Assembly (NCBI RefSeq): GCF_003014575.1
Contig: NZ_PYGF01000001.1
Location: 62,001 to 126,000, forward strand
Direction: 5' to 3'
Source of the DNA: Cecembia rubra
GTDB lineage: Bacteria; Bacteroidota; Bacteroidia; Cytophagales; Cyclobacteriaceae
DNA length: 64,000 nt
Position 1 is the first letter of the stretch, and each line of letters begins with the position of its first letter. Of the stretch, positions 25,001-33,760 are shown piece by piece. Under the pieces are notes generated by a model. The model had not been told where the DNA came from, did not search any database, and saw nothing but the letters and a program-made list of their open reading frames with translations. The position numbers and the translations under genes were made by a program.

Positions 25001-26082
25001 TTTCAGAAGAAAATAAAGAAAAAATCTTTAACAGGTTTTTTCAAGTAAATCGAGATGGTTCAGGTAAAATGGTAGGAAGTGGTATTGGCTTAGCATTCAC
25101 CAAAAATATTGTAGACTTGCATGGAGGGCAAATACTTGTGGATAGTGTGTACAATATAGGAACGACTTTTACGATTTGTTTACCTTTCAAGAGGCAGGAG
25201 GGGACATTATTTGATTTAAATGATAAAATAAAGCACCTTCAACCAGTTGGACTAAATGAGAATATTTCTTATGAATCATCAGAAGAGGAAGTGATAATAG
25301 ATGATAAATTATTCACTGTTTTGATAGCTGATGATAATGAAGATGTTAGGAGCTATCTCAGGGGACTTTTAGCTGAAGATTACCATGTATTAGAAGCTGA
25401 GGATGGAGCGCAAGCATTGAAGGTTATTCATCAAGAATTACCTGATTTGGTGATTTCAGATGTGATGATGCCTAATATGGATGGGATTACACTTTGTCAT
25501 GAATTGAAAAGCCAAATCAGCACTTCACACATTCCTATTGTCCTATTAACTGCCAGGACATCTTTAGATTATGAACTAGAAGGACTACAAACTGGAGCAG
25601 AAGATTACATCACCAAACCATTTAATCCTGGAATAGTCAAAACAAAAATTGCTAATATTCTAGAAAACAGAAAAAAGCTCAGGGAATACTTCTACAACAA
25701 AGTGAGATTTGAGCCCAATACACAGGAAATCCATGAATCTAATATCGATACGGAATTTATTGAGAAAGCAATTCGCTTGGTCAATGATAATCTGCAAAAC
25801 GAAGCTTTCGGAATTGAAATGATGGTCAACGAGCTTTTTATGAGTCAAAGTACCTTGTTTAGAAAAATCAAATCTTTAACAGGAATGTCTTTGACAGGTT
25901 TCATTCGCTCTATCAAACTCAAAGCGGCAGCACAATTGATTTTACAAACGGATATGAAATTAAGTCAAGTAGCACATGAGTCTGGCTTTAATGATTATAA
26001 GTACTTCAAAAAATCCTTTGAATCGCAATTTGGCTGCCTTCCATCTGAATATAAAAATAAAATTTTAGAAGTATCGAAATAG
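22057..26082 (+). CDS. Hybrid two-component system (HTCS) regulator of the galactan locus
   Basis: A 1341-residue one-protein sensor and regulator. Order: signal peptide (1-21), periplasmic Reg_prop propeller repeats with recurring NIWIGT-like blades, Y_Y_Y domain (~690-760), membrane helix (~775-797), HisKA with phospho-acceptor H832 (FFTNISHEFRTPL), HATPase (~935-1045), receiver with D1135 (VISDVMMPNMDG), and AraC-type HTH at the C-terminus (~1240-1335). HTCS proteins bind an oligosaccharide in the periplasm and switch on the neighbouring SusCD locus. The shared elements at 26135, 33624 and 41111 are good candidates for its binding sites. All domain key residues are intact. Confidence 0.95.
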   Translation: MIKKFIQLILLVLLGGISAFGQTRNEEFSIDFIDVRKGLLSNFVTKTLSDDDNIKYFATEGGVSKYDGYNFTSIRPGNDFPELENENIETLFKDSENNIWIGTKEGGIAVLDANTNKLRSLNQIFSSIPNKRLRVITINQAKDGMMWIGTWGNGVFVFDPIEEKLITHYPATLPIYSIIRDQYENMWYVGNSRLHKYDPSEGRLLTFNTKNLMYNLIEDKERDKIWMVGTRSDQVFLESFDYETQEIEQHPVNFNARYVKAMALDHQNRLWLGSWGDGLYISNDQVDHFEKINTNPQGGIFDNINYSIILDIDIDKNGIAWLGTSHGGVLILYPNKGFQLLKTNTNYHKIDQNIISIFKDRSGKLFKGSLTDGLYKQDKSGDFNKVSNIVSAKINTFFEYENTLFIGTAFGLYIIKNNDFSTAKRYIPYEKVTAILLDSKNRLWIGTQERGLKMTYYQEDPDLENLTIYSVTENHRVLDNNRISHVKEDKEGNIWLATYAGLNLYDEENDKFYNQQSLIRHRATSIIINDIHLSNDKIYLGTPTGLSILSYKNKVLDLEEFYDKDKGLINDFICAIEEDRNGDLWLSTTTTITKYQKDLKNFINYDREDGVMINSFHISSSLQDENGNIYFGGSNGIITFEPSKIISDFNIPEVVFTKLVVNNKRLEVGDEVDGQVVLTKNIQRTSSINLGYAQNHLSLSFAANDFFGPDNITYAYKLIGMQNEWITLGVKNEINFTGLRPGKYELLVRASRNNQDWSEAKRLEINIATPPWYTWWAFLIYTFLIVGILVLVRHYSSRQARLKAELRIIQIEKEKEHELNEAKITFFTNISHEFRTPLTLILSPVTELIESYKLEEAVKEKLKLVENNSKRMLNLINQLLDFRKSEHGLLKLKPTKSDFIGFAREVFLNFKSIAAKKKISYHFDSNIDHFQMDFDRDQMEIVINNLLSNAFKYTKDKGIVRFEIEVKDNQICMMVKDTGIGLSEENKEKIFNRFFQVNRDGSGKMVGSGIGLAFTKNIVDLHGGQILVDSVYNIGTTFTICLPFKRQEGTLFDLNDKIKHLQPVGLNENISYESSEEEVIIDDKLFTVLIADDNEDVRSYLRGLLAEDYHVLEAEDGAQALKVIHQELPDLVISDVMMPNMDGITLCHELKSQISTSHIPIVLLTARTSLDYELEGLQTGAEDYITKPFNPGIVKTKIANILENRKKLREYFYNKVRFEPNTQEIHESNIDTEFIEKAIRLVNDNLQNEAFGIEMMVNELFMSQSTLFRKIKSLTGMSLTGFIRSIKLKAAAQLILQTDMKLSQVAHESGFNDYKYFKKSFESQFGCLPSEYKNKILEVSK

Positions 26083-26107
26083 AATTATAGGGTTAAAAAG
26101 CAAAAAA

Positions 26108-26132
26108 AACACCTCCCTGAGGTGTTTTTTTT
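26108..26132 (+). terminator. Terminator after HTCS gene
   Basis: Perfect stem ACACCTC (26109-26115) with GAGGTGT (26119-26125), 3-base loop, then a run of T. An A-run on the other side makes it potentially bidirectional. It isolates the regulator from susC. Confidence 0.85.
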
Positions 26133-26134
26133 AT

Positions 26135-26202
26135 ATTGGTTGATTTAGCCCCTAACATGAATGATTGATACCATAGATATTTTATTATTTAAATCAACTT
26201 TG
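26135..26202 (+). promoter_or_regulatory. Candidate HTCS operator and -7 box before susC (site A)
   Basis: Two half-sites 21 bases apart: ATTGGTTGATTT (26135-26146) and CATGAATGATTG (26156-26167), joined by TTTAGCCCCT. The TGAT of the second half-site (26162) is exactly 33 bases before the -7-like box CAACTTTG (26195-26202). The same layout recurs at sites B and C. Confidence 0.65.
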
Positions 26203-26253
26203 ATTTAGAAAATATAATTTCTCTAAACAACAATAAACCAAAACACACTATTT

Positions 26254-29200
26254 ATGGATTCATTATTTACAAGTAACCAACCTGATAGTTACCTGTCGTC
26301 TTGCTGGCGTAAAAGCATAAGCTTACTTACCCTACTACTTTTTATTACGATCTATCAGGCTGAAGCATTTCAACAAAATAGGCAAGTCACAGGTCAGGTG
26401 ATTTCACAGTCAGACAAAGATGGGATGCCAGGGGTCGCAGTAACATTAAAAGGTACAACCCTTGGTGCAGTTACAGATATAGATGGTAGGTTTTCTATCG
26501 ATGTCCCATCATCGGAATCAATCTTGGTTTTCAGTTTCATTGGCTATGCCACACAAGAAAGAGCAGTTGGAAATCAAACATCTATCAATATTACACTTTC
26601 TGAATCAGAAGAATTGATGCAAGAATTTGTAGTGGTAGGCTATGGAGAGCAAAAGAAGCTTAATTTGACTGGCTCTGTTGAGACTGTCAGATTTGACGAT
26701 GCAGTCAATCAACCTGTGACTAATTCAGGTCAATTGATGTATGGTAGATTTGCAGGTGTACAACTTACACAAGCAAGCGGACTTCCAGGAAGTGATCAAT
26801 CTGGTATTATCATTAGAGGACAAGGATCTTTTGGAGGCACAACTCCCCTCGTAGTAATAGATAATATCCAATACGAAGGGTTAAGAGAATTTAATAATCT
26901 TGCCCCTTCTGATATTGAAAGTATATCTGTTTTGAAAGACGCATCAGCAGCTGCCATTTATGGAGCTAGAGGCGCCAATGGTGTCATTGTGGTTACCACT
27001 AAGAAAGGGCAAAAAGGCAAGTTTTCAGTTGATTATAACAATTTTATTGGCTTTCAAAGAGTAACTGTGGTGCCTGAATACCTTGATGGTGTACAATATG
27101 CTCAATTAAGAAATGAAAGGGATATCAATTTAAATGGTCCTAATGCACAAATTAGGTATTCTGATGAAGCCATTGATGCGATACGAAATGGAACAATGCC
27201 AAATATGTATGCGAATACAAATTGGGCACAAGTAGCCTTGAGAGATGCACCTATTCAAAATCATTATTTGGGATTTACTGGAGGCTCGGACAAAACAACA
27301 TACAGAGTTTCTGTTGGTTATTTGAATCAGGAAGCAGTAGTACAGGGAAAGTTTCAAAATGAAAGATTTACATTGGGCGTCAATCTAACTGCTTCTCCTA
27401 ATGAATGGTTGACTGTAACTAATGTAACAAATGCTTATTGGGCAAAGTTTAGAGGCCCTACAGGTGGCCCAGGTGCAATTACAGGAGAGACTGGTATCAT
27501 CAATCAATTTCAAAGATCTGCTCCGACCATACCAGTTCGCTACCCAAATGGTGAGTTAGGTTTTGCTGATGGTGCATATTTAAATCAAAATAGCTCCTAT
27601 CCAATCAATCACGTTCTGGAAACTGGATTTAGGGGCGATCATGAAAATGACAATATCAATTTCAGTGAAAGATTGGGGCTTCAAGCAAAAATTATTGACG
27701 GATTAGTTTTTGAAACAAGTGGGAGCTTAATTATAAATTTTGCGAATATCTCAGACTTCGCGCCAACCAGAGTTATCAGAGATTGGGACGGCAATATAAT
27801 TAATCAGAATTTATTGAATAGACTTTCTAATGACTTGAACTTTAGCTACAGGTTAATGAATGAAAATATCCTGAGGTACAATACTTCTTTCAATGATTCA
27901 CACAACTTCAACTTCATGTTAGGCCACTCTGTGATTTACGACAAAGTGGATGGTTTTGGCGGCACGCTTCAAGGATTTCCAACTGACAATATTCAGGAAT
28001 TCGATGGTGGTGGAGTTATTAACCCTTCTGTAAGTGGTGGTGCCTCAGAAGAAGCTTGGCAGTCATTTTTTGGTAGAGTCAATTATAATTATGAAGAAAA
28101 ATACCTTTTTGAATTCAATTTAAGAAGAGATGGTTCCTCTAAGTTTGGTCCTGAAAATAGATACGGAACTTTTCCGTCTGTATCTGCAGGTTGGAATATT
28201 GGTAGAGAAAGCTTCTTAGCAGGTTCACAGGTATTATCAGATCTAAAAGTCAGAGGAAGTTGGGGAATCAGTGGCAATGATAGAATTGGAAATTATATTT
28301 TCGAGCAGACCTATAATACAGGATTGGATTACCATATTGGACAGAGCACCATAGTTCCTGCTGTCGCTCTGACTGCCTTAGCAAATCCAGGTATCAGATG
28401 GGAAAGGATAGAGCAATACAATTTTGGATTGGATATGGCTCTTTTCCAGAATAAGTTGAATATAACGGCCGATTATTTTAGAAGAATTAGTTCTGACATA
28501 CTTTATACGAACTTCCCTATTCCTAATTCCATTGGGGTTACAAATCTAGCTGCGCAAAATGCCGCTGGGATGGAGAATAAAGGGATAGAGCTATCTGTAA
28601 ACTACAGAAAGAGCTTCGGGCCTGTAAGAATGGAAATTGGTGGGAATGTCACAAGAATGGCTGATAATAGAGTGACCAATCTTGGAGAAGGTGGGGAAGA
28701 AACGATTACCGGCAATAATATCATCAGAATTGGTGTTCCGTTCCAGTCATATTTCGGTTATCAAGCTATTGGTATTTTTCAATCTCAAGAAGAAGTGAAT
28801 AGTGCACCTGTACAATTTGGGAGCAATCTGACAAGGCCTGGAGATATTAGATATGCAGATACCAATGGAGATGGTGTGATTGACGCCAATGATAGGGTAG
28901 TTATAGGAAATCCTTTTCCAAGATGGATCTATGGAGCTAATCTTAATTTGACCTTCAAGGACTTTGATTTGACTGCAATCTTCCAAGGTTTGGGTAGAGT
29001 AGACAGAATTATGCAGGGAAATGGGCAACTTCCAATGGTGGATGATAGAAATAACGCGCTTTCTTATTGGCAAAATAGATGGACACCTGAAAATCCATCC
29101 GAAGACCTTCCAAGGTTAGGAGGAGTGAATAACCAATTGATTTCTACTTTCTATATTGAAGACATGTCATTCTTCAGGTTAAAGAATATTGAAATTGGTT

Positions 29201-29388
29201 ATAATCTGCCCAAAGCAGTTGCACATAAGCTTTTGATGCAAAGAGCCAGAATATTTATTGGTGGACAGAACTTGCTGACTTTTACCAAAGTCAAAAACTT
29301 TGATCCTGAGAGGCAGAGAGGCCTAAATACTGAAAGAACTACTCCACTCTACAAAGTATATACTGCTGGTATCAACCTTAAATTCTAA
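26254..29388 (+). CDS. SusC-like TonB-dependent transporter
   Basis: A 1044-residue outer-membrane transporter that imports oligosaccharides using TonB energy. Signal sequence (to about residue 42, ending TYQAEAFQQ region), a carboxypeptidase-like domain (~45-125, VTGQVISQSDKDGMPGVAV), plug (~150-255 with GRFAGVQLTQASG and SIEVLKDASAAAIYG-type motif), then a 22-strand barrel ending NLKF. It is 5 bases ahead of its SusD partner, the usual pairing. The site A element directly upstream points to control by the HTCS. The substrate is inferred from the locus (sulfated galactan). Confidence 0.95.
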   Translation: MDSLFTSNQPDSYLSSCWRKSISLLTLLLFITIYQAEAFQQNRQVTGQVISQSDKDGMPGVAVTLKGTTLGAVTDIDGRFSIDVPSSESILVFSFIGYATQERAVGNQTSINITLSESEELMQEFVVVGYGEQKKLNLTGSVETVRFDDAVNQPVTNSGQLMYGRFAGVQLTQASGLPGSDQSGIIIRGQGSFGGTTPLVVIDNIQYEGLREFNNLAPSDIESISVLKDASAAAIYGARGANGVIVVTTKKGQKGKFSVDYNNFIGFQRVTVVPEYLDGVQYAQLRNERDINLNGPNAQIRYSDEAIDAIRNGTMPNMYANTNWAQVALRDAPIQNHYLGFTGGSDKTTYRVSVGYLNQEAVVQGKFQNERFTLGVNLTASPNEWLTVTNVTNAYWAKFRGPTGGPGAITGETGIINQFQRSAPTIPVRYPNGELGFADGAYLNQNSSYPINHVLETGFRGDHENDNINFSERLGLQAKIIDGLVFETSGSLIINFANISDFAPTRVIRDWDGNIINQNLLNRLSNDLNFSYRLMNENILRYNTSFNDSHNFNFMLGHSVIYDKVDGFGGTLQGFPTDNIQEFDGGGVINPSVSGGASEEAWQSFFGRVNYNYEEKYLFEFNLRRDGSSKFGPENRYGTFPSVSAGWNIGRESFLAGSQVLSDLKVRGSWGISGNDRIGNYIFEQTYNTGLDYHIGQSTIVPAVALTALANPGIRWERIEQYNFGLDMALFQNKLNITADYFRRISSDILYTNFPIPNSIGVTNLAAQNAAGMENKGIELSVNYRKSFGPVRMEIGGNVTRMADNRVTNLGEGGEETITGNNIIRIGVPFQSYFGYQAIGIFQSQEEVNSAPVQFGSNLTRPGDIRYADTNGDGVIDANDRVVIGNPFPRWIYGANLNLTFKDFDLTAIFQGLGRVDRIMQGNGQLPMVDDRNNALSYWQNRWTPENPSEDLPRLGGVNNQLISTFYIEDMSFFRLKNIEIGYNLPKAVAHKLLMQRARIFIGGQNLLTFTKVKNFDPERQRGLNTERTTPLYKVYTAGINLKF

Positions 29389-29393
29389 TAATC

Positions 29394-30932
29394 ATGAAAA
29401 AATTATTTATATATCTTACAGTTATTCTAACTATTTCCTCTTGTATGGATGATTTCCTCGATAGAGGTTCACTTACCCAATTAGCAGAAGGGAATTTCTG
29501 GCTGACTGAAGCAGATGCACAGTTAGGTATCAATGGCGTTTATGCAGCTTTACAAAGTAGAGCTTTATATAGTGGAAATTTGAATGGAAATGCTGGCATC
29601 CCTCAATATGACGGTTTATCAGACAATGTTTTCAATTCCTTTAAATGGGAAGGACCTGGAATATTTATGGAAGCCAATGTAGATCCTGCAACCCCATTTT
29701 TCAATTCTTTTTGGACTGCCAATTATGTTGGAATTGGGAGGGCAAATGCAGCAATAAGTAATATCAGCAATATTTCACCTGATAATATCAGCGAAGAATC
29801 AAAAGGTGTTCTACTAGGACAAGCATATTTTCTTAGAGCATTATTCTACATGAATCTGGCTGTTTATTTTGAGGAAGCTCCTTTAATTTTAGAGGTGCAA
29901 ACTTTAGAAACGGCCTATGTTCCTAAGAATTCATATAATGAAATTAAATTAGCTATCGAAGAGGATTTGGCCAAAGCAATTCAAACATTGCCAAATTCCT
30001 ATCCTGGATCCCAATTTGGCTATGCAACCAAAGGAGCTGCTTTATCTTTAGCTGCAAGATGGGCACTTTATAATAAAGAATATCAAAAGGTTGTAGAATT
30101 CACAAATGAAACATTAGGATTAGGATACGGATTGCACAATAACTATGGACAGTTGTTCACGGAAGCTGGTGAATTGTCAAATGAAATAGTATTCTCAATT
30201 AGATTTATTATTGATCAATCTAATAATACTGAAACTTTCTCAGGAACATTTTTAGGGGCGCCAAAAGTGGATGATTCTCCAATGGCAAACCTGGTGGATG
30301 ATTATTATTGTATTGATGGATTGCCGATATCTGAGTCACCACTTTATAATCCTCAGAACAGAAAGGAAAACAGAGATCCAAGATTGGGTGCCTCTATTTA
30401 TTTCCCTGGAGATATATTCCTAGTTGATCTGAATAGGCCATTTATTGGAAACACTCCTACAGGTTTTGGAAGGAGAAAATATACCAGAAATCAGGCATCC
30501 CCAGAGGGCGTTGCCGTATTTTCACCAGGGGGACAAGATTTTTATTTAATAAGATATGCTGATGTTTTATTGATGCGTGCTGAAGCCTTAGCTGAATTAG
30601 GACAATTAGGTGAAGTTTATAATTTGGTTAATCAAGTTAGAGTAAGAGCAGGAATGCCAGTGATTGAAGATGTTGAAGGAAGTGGGTTAAGTCAAGGTCA
30701 ATTAATTGATATTGTCAGACATGAAAGAAGGGTAGAGCTGGCATTTGAATCCCTTAGATTTTTTGATTTGAAAAGGTGGGGAATTATGGAGGAAGCTTAT
30801 GCGAGAGCAGCTGCTGATCCTGTTGGGCCATTTAATCCACAGTATAGGGGAAGAAGATCAGAAGTATTCCCAATTCCTCAGCAAGAATTGGACGCCAATA
30901 GGAATTTAGTTCAAAATCCTGTATGGAATTAA
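29394..30932 (+). CDS. SusD-like surface glycan-binding lipoprotein
   Basis: A 512-residue surface lipoprotein (lipobox ISSC, Cys17) of the RagB/SusD family, which caps the SusC barrel and binds the glycan. The N-terminal helical region (DFLDRGSLTQLAEGNFW) and the C-terminal motif RHERRVELAFESLRFFDLKRWG are characteristic of the family, and the protein ends near QNPVWN as usual. It follows susC by five bases and precedes GH16 enzyme 1 by 160 bases. Full length, no oddity. Confidence 0.95.
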   Translation: MKKLFIYLTVILTISSCMDDFLDRGSLTQLAEGNFWLTEADAQLGINGVYAALQSRALYSGNLNGNAGIPQYDGLSDNVFNSFKWEGPGIFMEANVDPATPFFNSFWTANYVGIGRANAAISNISNISPDNISEESKGVLLGQAYFLRALFYMNLAVYFEEAPLILEVQTLETAYVPKNSYNEIKLAIEEDLAKAIQTLPNSYPGSQFGYATKGAALSLAARWALYNKEYQKVVEFTNETLGLGYGLHNNYGQLFTEAGELSNEIVFSIRFIIDQSNNTETFSGTFLGAPKVDDSPMANLVDDYYCIDGLPISESPLYNPQNRKENRDPRLGASIYFPGDIFLVDLNRPFIGNTPTGFGRRKYTRNQASPEGVAVFSPGGQDFYLIRYADVLLMRAEALAELGQLGEVYNLVNQVRVRAGMPVIEDVEGSGLSQGQLIDIVRHERRVELAFESLRFFDLKRWGIMEEAYARAAADPVGPFNPQYRGRRSEVFPIPQQELDANRNLVQNPVWN

Positions 30933-31092
30933 TCAGACAGAATCCTCTACAATGAATAATTAACAGTGGCAGAGCAATACAAGAGCTCTGCCACTATTGT
31001 GAAATGGTACGCAGTAAGTTCTTATTGGGCAAAAAAAAAATAATGCTTCTTTATCCATTGATGGACTTTGTATGTGACGAATCAAAACTCTA

Positions 31093-31959
31093 ATGAAAAA
31101 GTTTAATGTAACCTTTCTGTTACTAACCGCTATTGGTATTTCATGCAATCCAATTAACAAAATTCCCGAAAACGAAATAGCGGTTCCAGAAGGATACGAA
31201 CTTGTCTGGCACGATGAGTTTGACATAGATGGAAAACCAGACCAGAAATTTTGGTCATACGAGGTTGGCCTGAAAAGGAACCATGAACTCCAATATTATC
31301 TATCAAAAAATGCCAATATCAAAAATGGTGTACTGGTTATAGAAGGGAAACAAGAGAAAGTTAAAAACCGTGCCTTTGACCCTACTAGTAATGACTGGCG
31401 AAAAAATCAAGAATTTGCTCAATACAGTTCCGCTAGTATAAATACCAAGGGAAAGATGTCCTTTAAATATGGAATTCTTGAAGTTAGCGCTAAAATTGAT
31501 ACAGCACTTGGCATGTGGCCTGCTATCTGGACACTGGGTATTAGCCATAACTGGCCAGCTAATGGCGAGATAGATATGATGGAATACTATCTGGTAAATG
31601 GAGAGGGCACCCTATTGGCCAACGCAGCTTGGGCCAGTTCAGACAAACGAGCTGCTTGGGATGAAGCTAAGATCCCAATTAGGAAATTTATAGAACGTGA
31701 TCCAGAATGGACGGAAAAATTTCATGTATGGAAAATGGATTGGACCCAAGACTATATTCGCTTATACCTTGACGATGAATTGCTCAATGAAGTGAATCTT
31801 ACAAGCACTATAAATCCCGATGGCTTTAATCCTTTCCAGCAACCTCATTATATTCTTTTGAACCTAGCCATTGGATCAAATGGTGGAGATCCAAAATCTA
31901 CGCTATTTCCAAAGAAATATGAAGTGGACTACGTTCGGGTTTTTCAAAAAAAATCTTGA
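31093..31959 (+). CDS. GH16 family glycoside hydrolase lipoprotein
   Basis: A 288-residue lipoprotein (GISC, Cys18) consisting of a single GH16 jelly-roll domain. Catalytic residues are E159, D161 and E164 in GEIDMMEY, after WPAIWTLG; LVWHDEF near residue 37 and VDYVRVF at the end are family marks. The motif order resembles the laminarinase/endo-beta-1,3-galactanase group (GH16_3-like). With galK/galT and a GH43 nearby, an endo-galactanase is a fair reading, but an endo-beta-1,3-glucanase is the main alternative. It is probably co-transcribed with susCD. Confidence 0.9.
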   Translation: MKKFNVTFLLLTAIGISCNPINKIPENEIAVPEGYELVWHDEFDIDGKPDQKFWSYEVGLKRNHELQYYLSKNANIKNGVLVIEGKQEKVKNRAFDPTSNDWRKNQEFAQYSSASINTKGKMSFKYGILEVSAKIDTALGMWPAIWTLGISHNWPANGEIDMMEYYLVNGEGTLLANAAWASSDKRAAWDEAKIPIRKFIERDPEWTEKFHVWKMDWTQDYIRLYLDDELLNEVNLTSTINPDGFNPFQQPHYILLNLAIGSNGGDPKSTLFPKKYEVDYVRVFQKKS

Positions 31960-32080
31960 AACAATTAAACTGCTTTATGGAGATTCCACAAGTGAACCAT
32001 ATCGAACAATAATAGAACCATGTAATCCATTTAGAATGAGTTATTTATGAAATTGAAAGTTTTCGCTAAACTCAAAAACA

Positions 32081-33421
32081 ATGATTAAATATATTACATT
32101 CTCCATACTGCCATTTCTATTGATAGTAAACACTTGTCAAACACTTGATGACTTCGAAAGCAAGAAATTTGATAACAAGCAAAGCAAAAGTTTTGCTATG
32201 GTGGACCCAGACTCACCAATCGGCATCCAACCCAACATTGTTTCACCAAATAATTCAAACAGTAGGGTATCAGCGCCTCCAAGTGGAAAGTGGAACTTGG
32301 TCTGGAGTGATGAATTTAATGGTAGTACCTTGGATGAATCTAAGTGGATAAAGTCTGTTAGTACAAGAAGCCGTAGTTTAAGTAATCGGGATCCGGCCCT
32401 AAAAGACTGGCAATGGGTTGCTGACCATGCCTATCTGGATGGTAATGGGGAACTTACTCTAAAAGCGTCAAAAAATGCGGTAGATTCAATGCAATGTGGT
32501 GCCGTTGAAACGCGGAATTTATATGAACCAAAGTATGGTTTCATCGAAGTAAGAATGAAGATCGCAGAAACTACTAAAGGCAATCATAGCGCATTTTGGT
32601 TTCAAGGACATAATATGGACAATGTAGATGGAACTGGTAACGATGGTGCAGAAATTGATGTTTTTGAATCTGCTTGGACTGGTGATTTTACCAAGGCTGT
32701 AGTCCATATAGATGGCTATGGGACAGATAAAAAATCAAATACCAAAAGATATGATACACCTGACCTTCACACTGGGTATCATACTTGGGGTTTGAAATGG
32801 GATAGTTTGAGTCTTACAATTTATTATGATGGGGTGGAAAAAGTGTCCTATTCTGGAATTTGGGTGCCACAAGTTGTAGAATGGATTTGGCTTTCTGTTG
32901 GAGCCAGTTTCGGGGATGGCGATTTTGGAAGCCAACCTATAGGAGTGCTGTCTGAAGCCAAGCTAGATTATGTTCGTGTATGGCAAAAATCCGATTTTGA
33001 TCCTACAGTCGACTACTTTAGATTGGTAAATAAAGAGTCCGGCAAATTTATCAGAACTGCTGGAAGTGCCGATGATTCGTATATTGAACAAGCTCAAATA
33101 TCACAAAATGGAAATTGGTCAACATGGGTTATTGAGTATACATCGAGGGATTATTTTTACATTGTAAATGAAGGAACAGGTAAATATTTTAGACCTGTAG
33201 ACAACTCAGTAGGAACAAATGTTCAGTTAAAACCTACCAGCTTCAATGGCGCTTGGACCCAGTGGAAATTAGTAGATGCCGGTGGTGGCTATTACCACAT
33301 CCAAAATAAACTGACAGACTTGAACCTCAGAGTCCCTAACACGACAAATTCAGGAATTCCATTGGAAATGACTGATACAAATGGTGGTTGGACAAAATGG
33401 CAATTAGTTCCTGCTTATTGA
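32081..33421 (+). CDS. GH16 family hydrolase with C-terminal ricin-like domain
   Basis: A 446-residue exported enzyme. The GH16 domain spans ~68-298 with catalytic E191, D193 and E196 (AEIDVFES) and ends with LDYVRVWQK. Residues ~305-446 hold a beta-trefoil-like region of three similar blocks (YFRLVNKESGKFIR, YFYIVNEGTGKYFR, YYHIQNKLTDLNLR), each followed by a W-x-x-W segment. This is as in RICIN/CBM13-type binding domains. An N-terminal Cys19 may be a lipobox. The insert loops differ from enzyme 1, so it probably cuts a different linkage or sulfation pattern of the same polymer. The exact specificity is unknown. Confidence 0.9.
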   Translation: MIKYITFSILPFLLIVNTCQTLDDFESKKFDNKQSKSFAMVDPDSPIGIQPNIVSPNNSNSRVSAPPSGKWNLVWSDEFNGSTLDESKWIKSVSTRSRSLSNRDPALKDWQWVADHAYLDGNGELTLKASKNAVDSMQCGAVETRNLYEPKYGFIEVRMKIAETTKGNHSAFWFQGHNMDNVDGTGNDGAEIDVFESAWTGDFTKAVVHIDGYGTDKKSNTKRYDTPDLHTGYHTWGLKWDSLSLTIYYDGVEKVSYSGIWVPQVVEWIWLSVGASFGDGDFGSQPIGVLSEAKLDYVRVWQKSDFDPTVDYFRLVNKESGKFIRTAGSADDSYIEQAQISQNGNWSTWVIEYTSRDYFYIVNEGTGKYFRPVDNSVGTNVQLKPTSFNGAWTQWKLVDAGGGYYHIQNKLTDLNLRVPNTTNSGIPLEMTDTNGGWTKWQLVPAY

Positions 33422-33623
33422 GTGACCGTGGAAATGGTCTTTCTTACTAAGACTTTAAATCATAAGATTATTCTAATTTGAAGATTCTTATTGCAAGAAA
33501 GCGGAAAATCAAATTTCAAAAAAACAACAACATTCATTATCATTTCGCATAGCTACTCTTTGAATTCAAAATCATTATAATTTTTGATTAGCTACCAGCA
33601 TTTAATTTAACCGGACTTATGGT
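33422..33623. other. AT-rich gap before the sulfatase operon
   Basis: No gene is visible. The stretch ends at the operator-like site B (33624-33691), which belongs to the next transcription unit. No clear terminator was found after the GH16 gene. Confidence 0.5.
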
Positions 33624-33691
33624 TTTGCTTGATTTACCCCCTCGTTTGCTTGATTTCGACCATCAAATAAAATTTATATAAAACATCTTTG
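33624..33691 (+). promoter_or_regulatory. Candidate HTCS operator and -7 box before the sulfatase operon (site B)
   Basis: TTTGCTTGATTT occurs twice, at 33624-33635 and 33645-33656, exactly 21 bases apart, with TTTACCCCCT in between. The second TGAT (33651) is 33 bases before the -7-like box CATCTTTG (33684-33691). Best preserved of the three sites. Confidence 0.7.
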
Positions 33692-33760
33692 AATCAGAAT
33701 TTAATACAAAAGATTTACTCAAAATCTATTTGTGAAATTATTGTAAATCCCAATTTAACC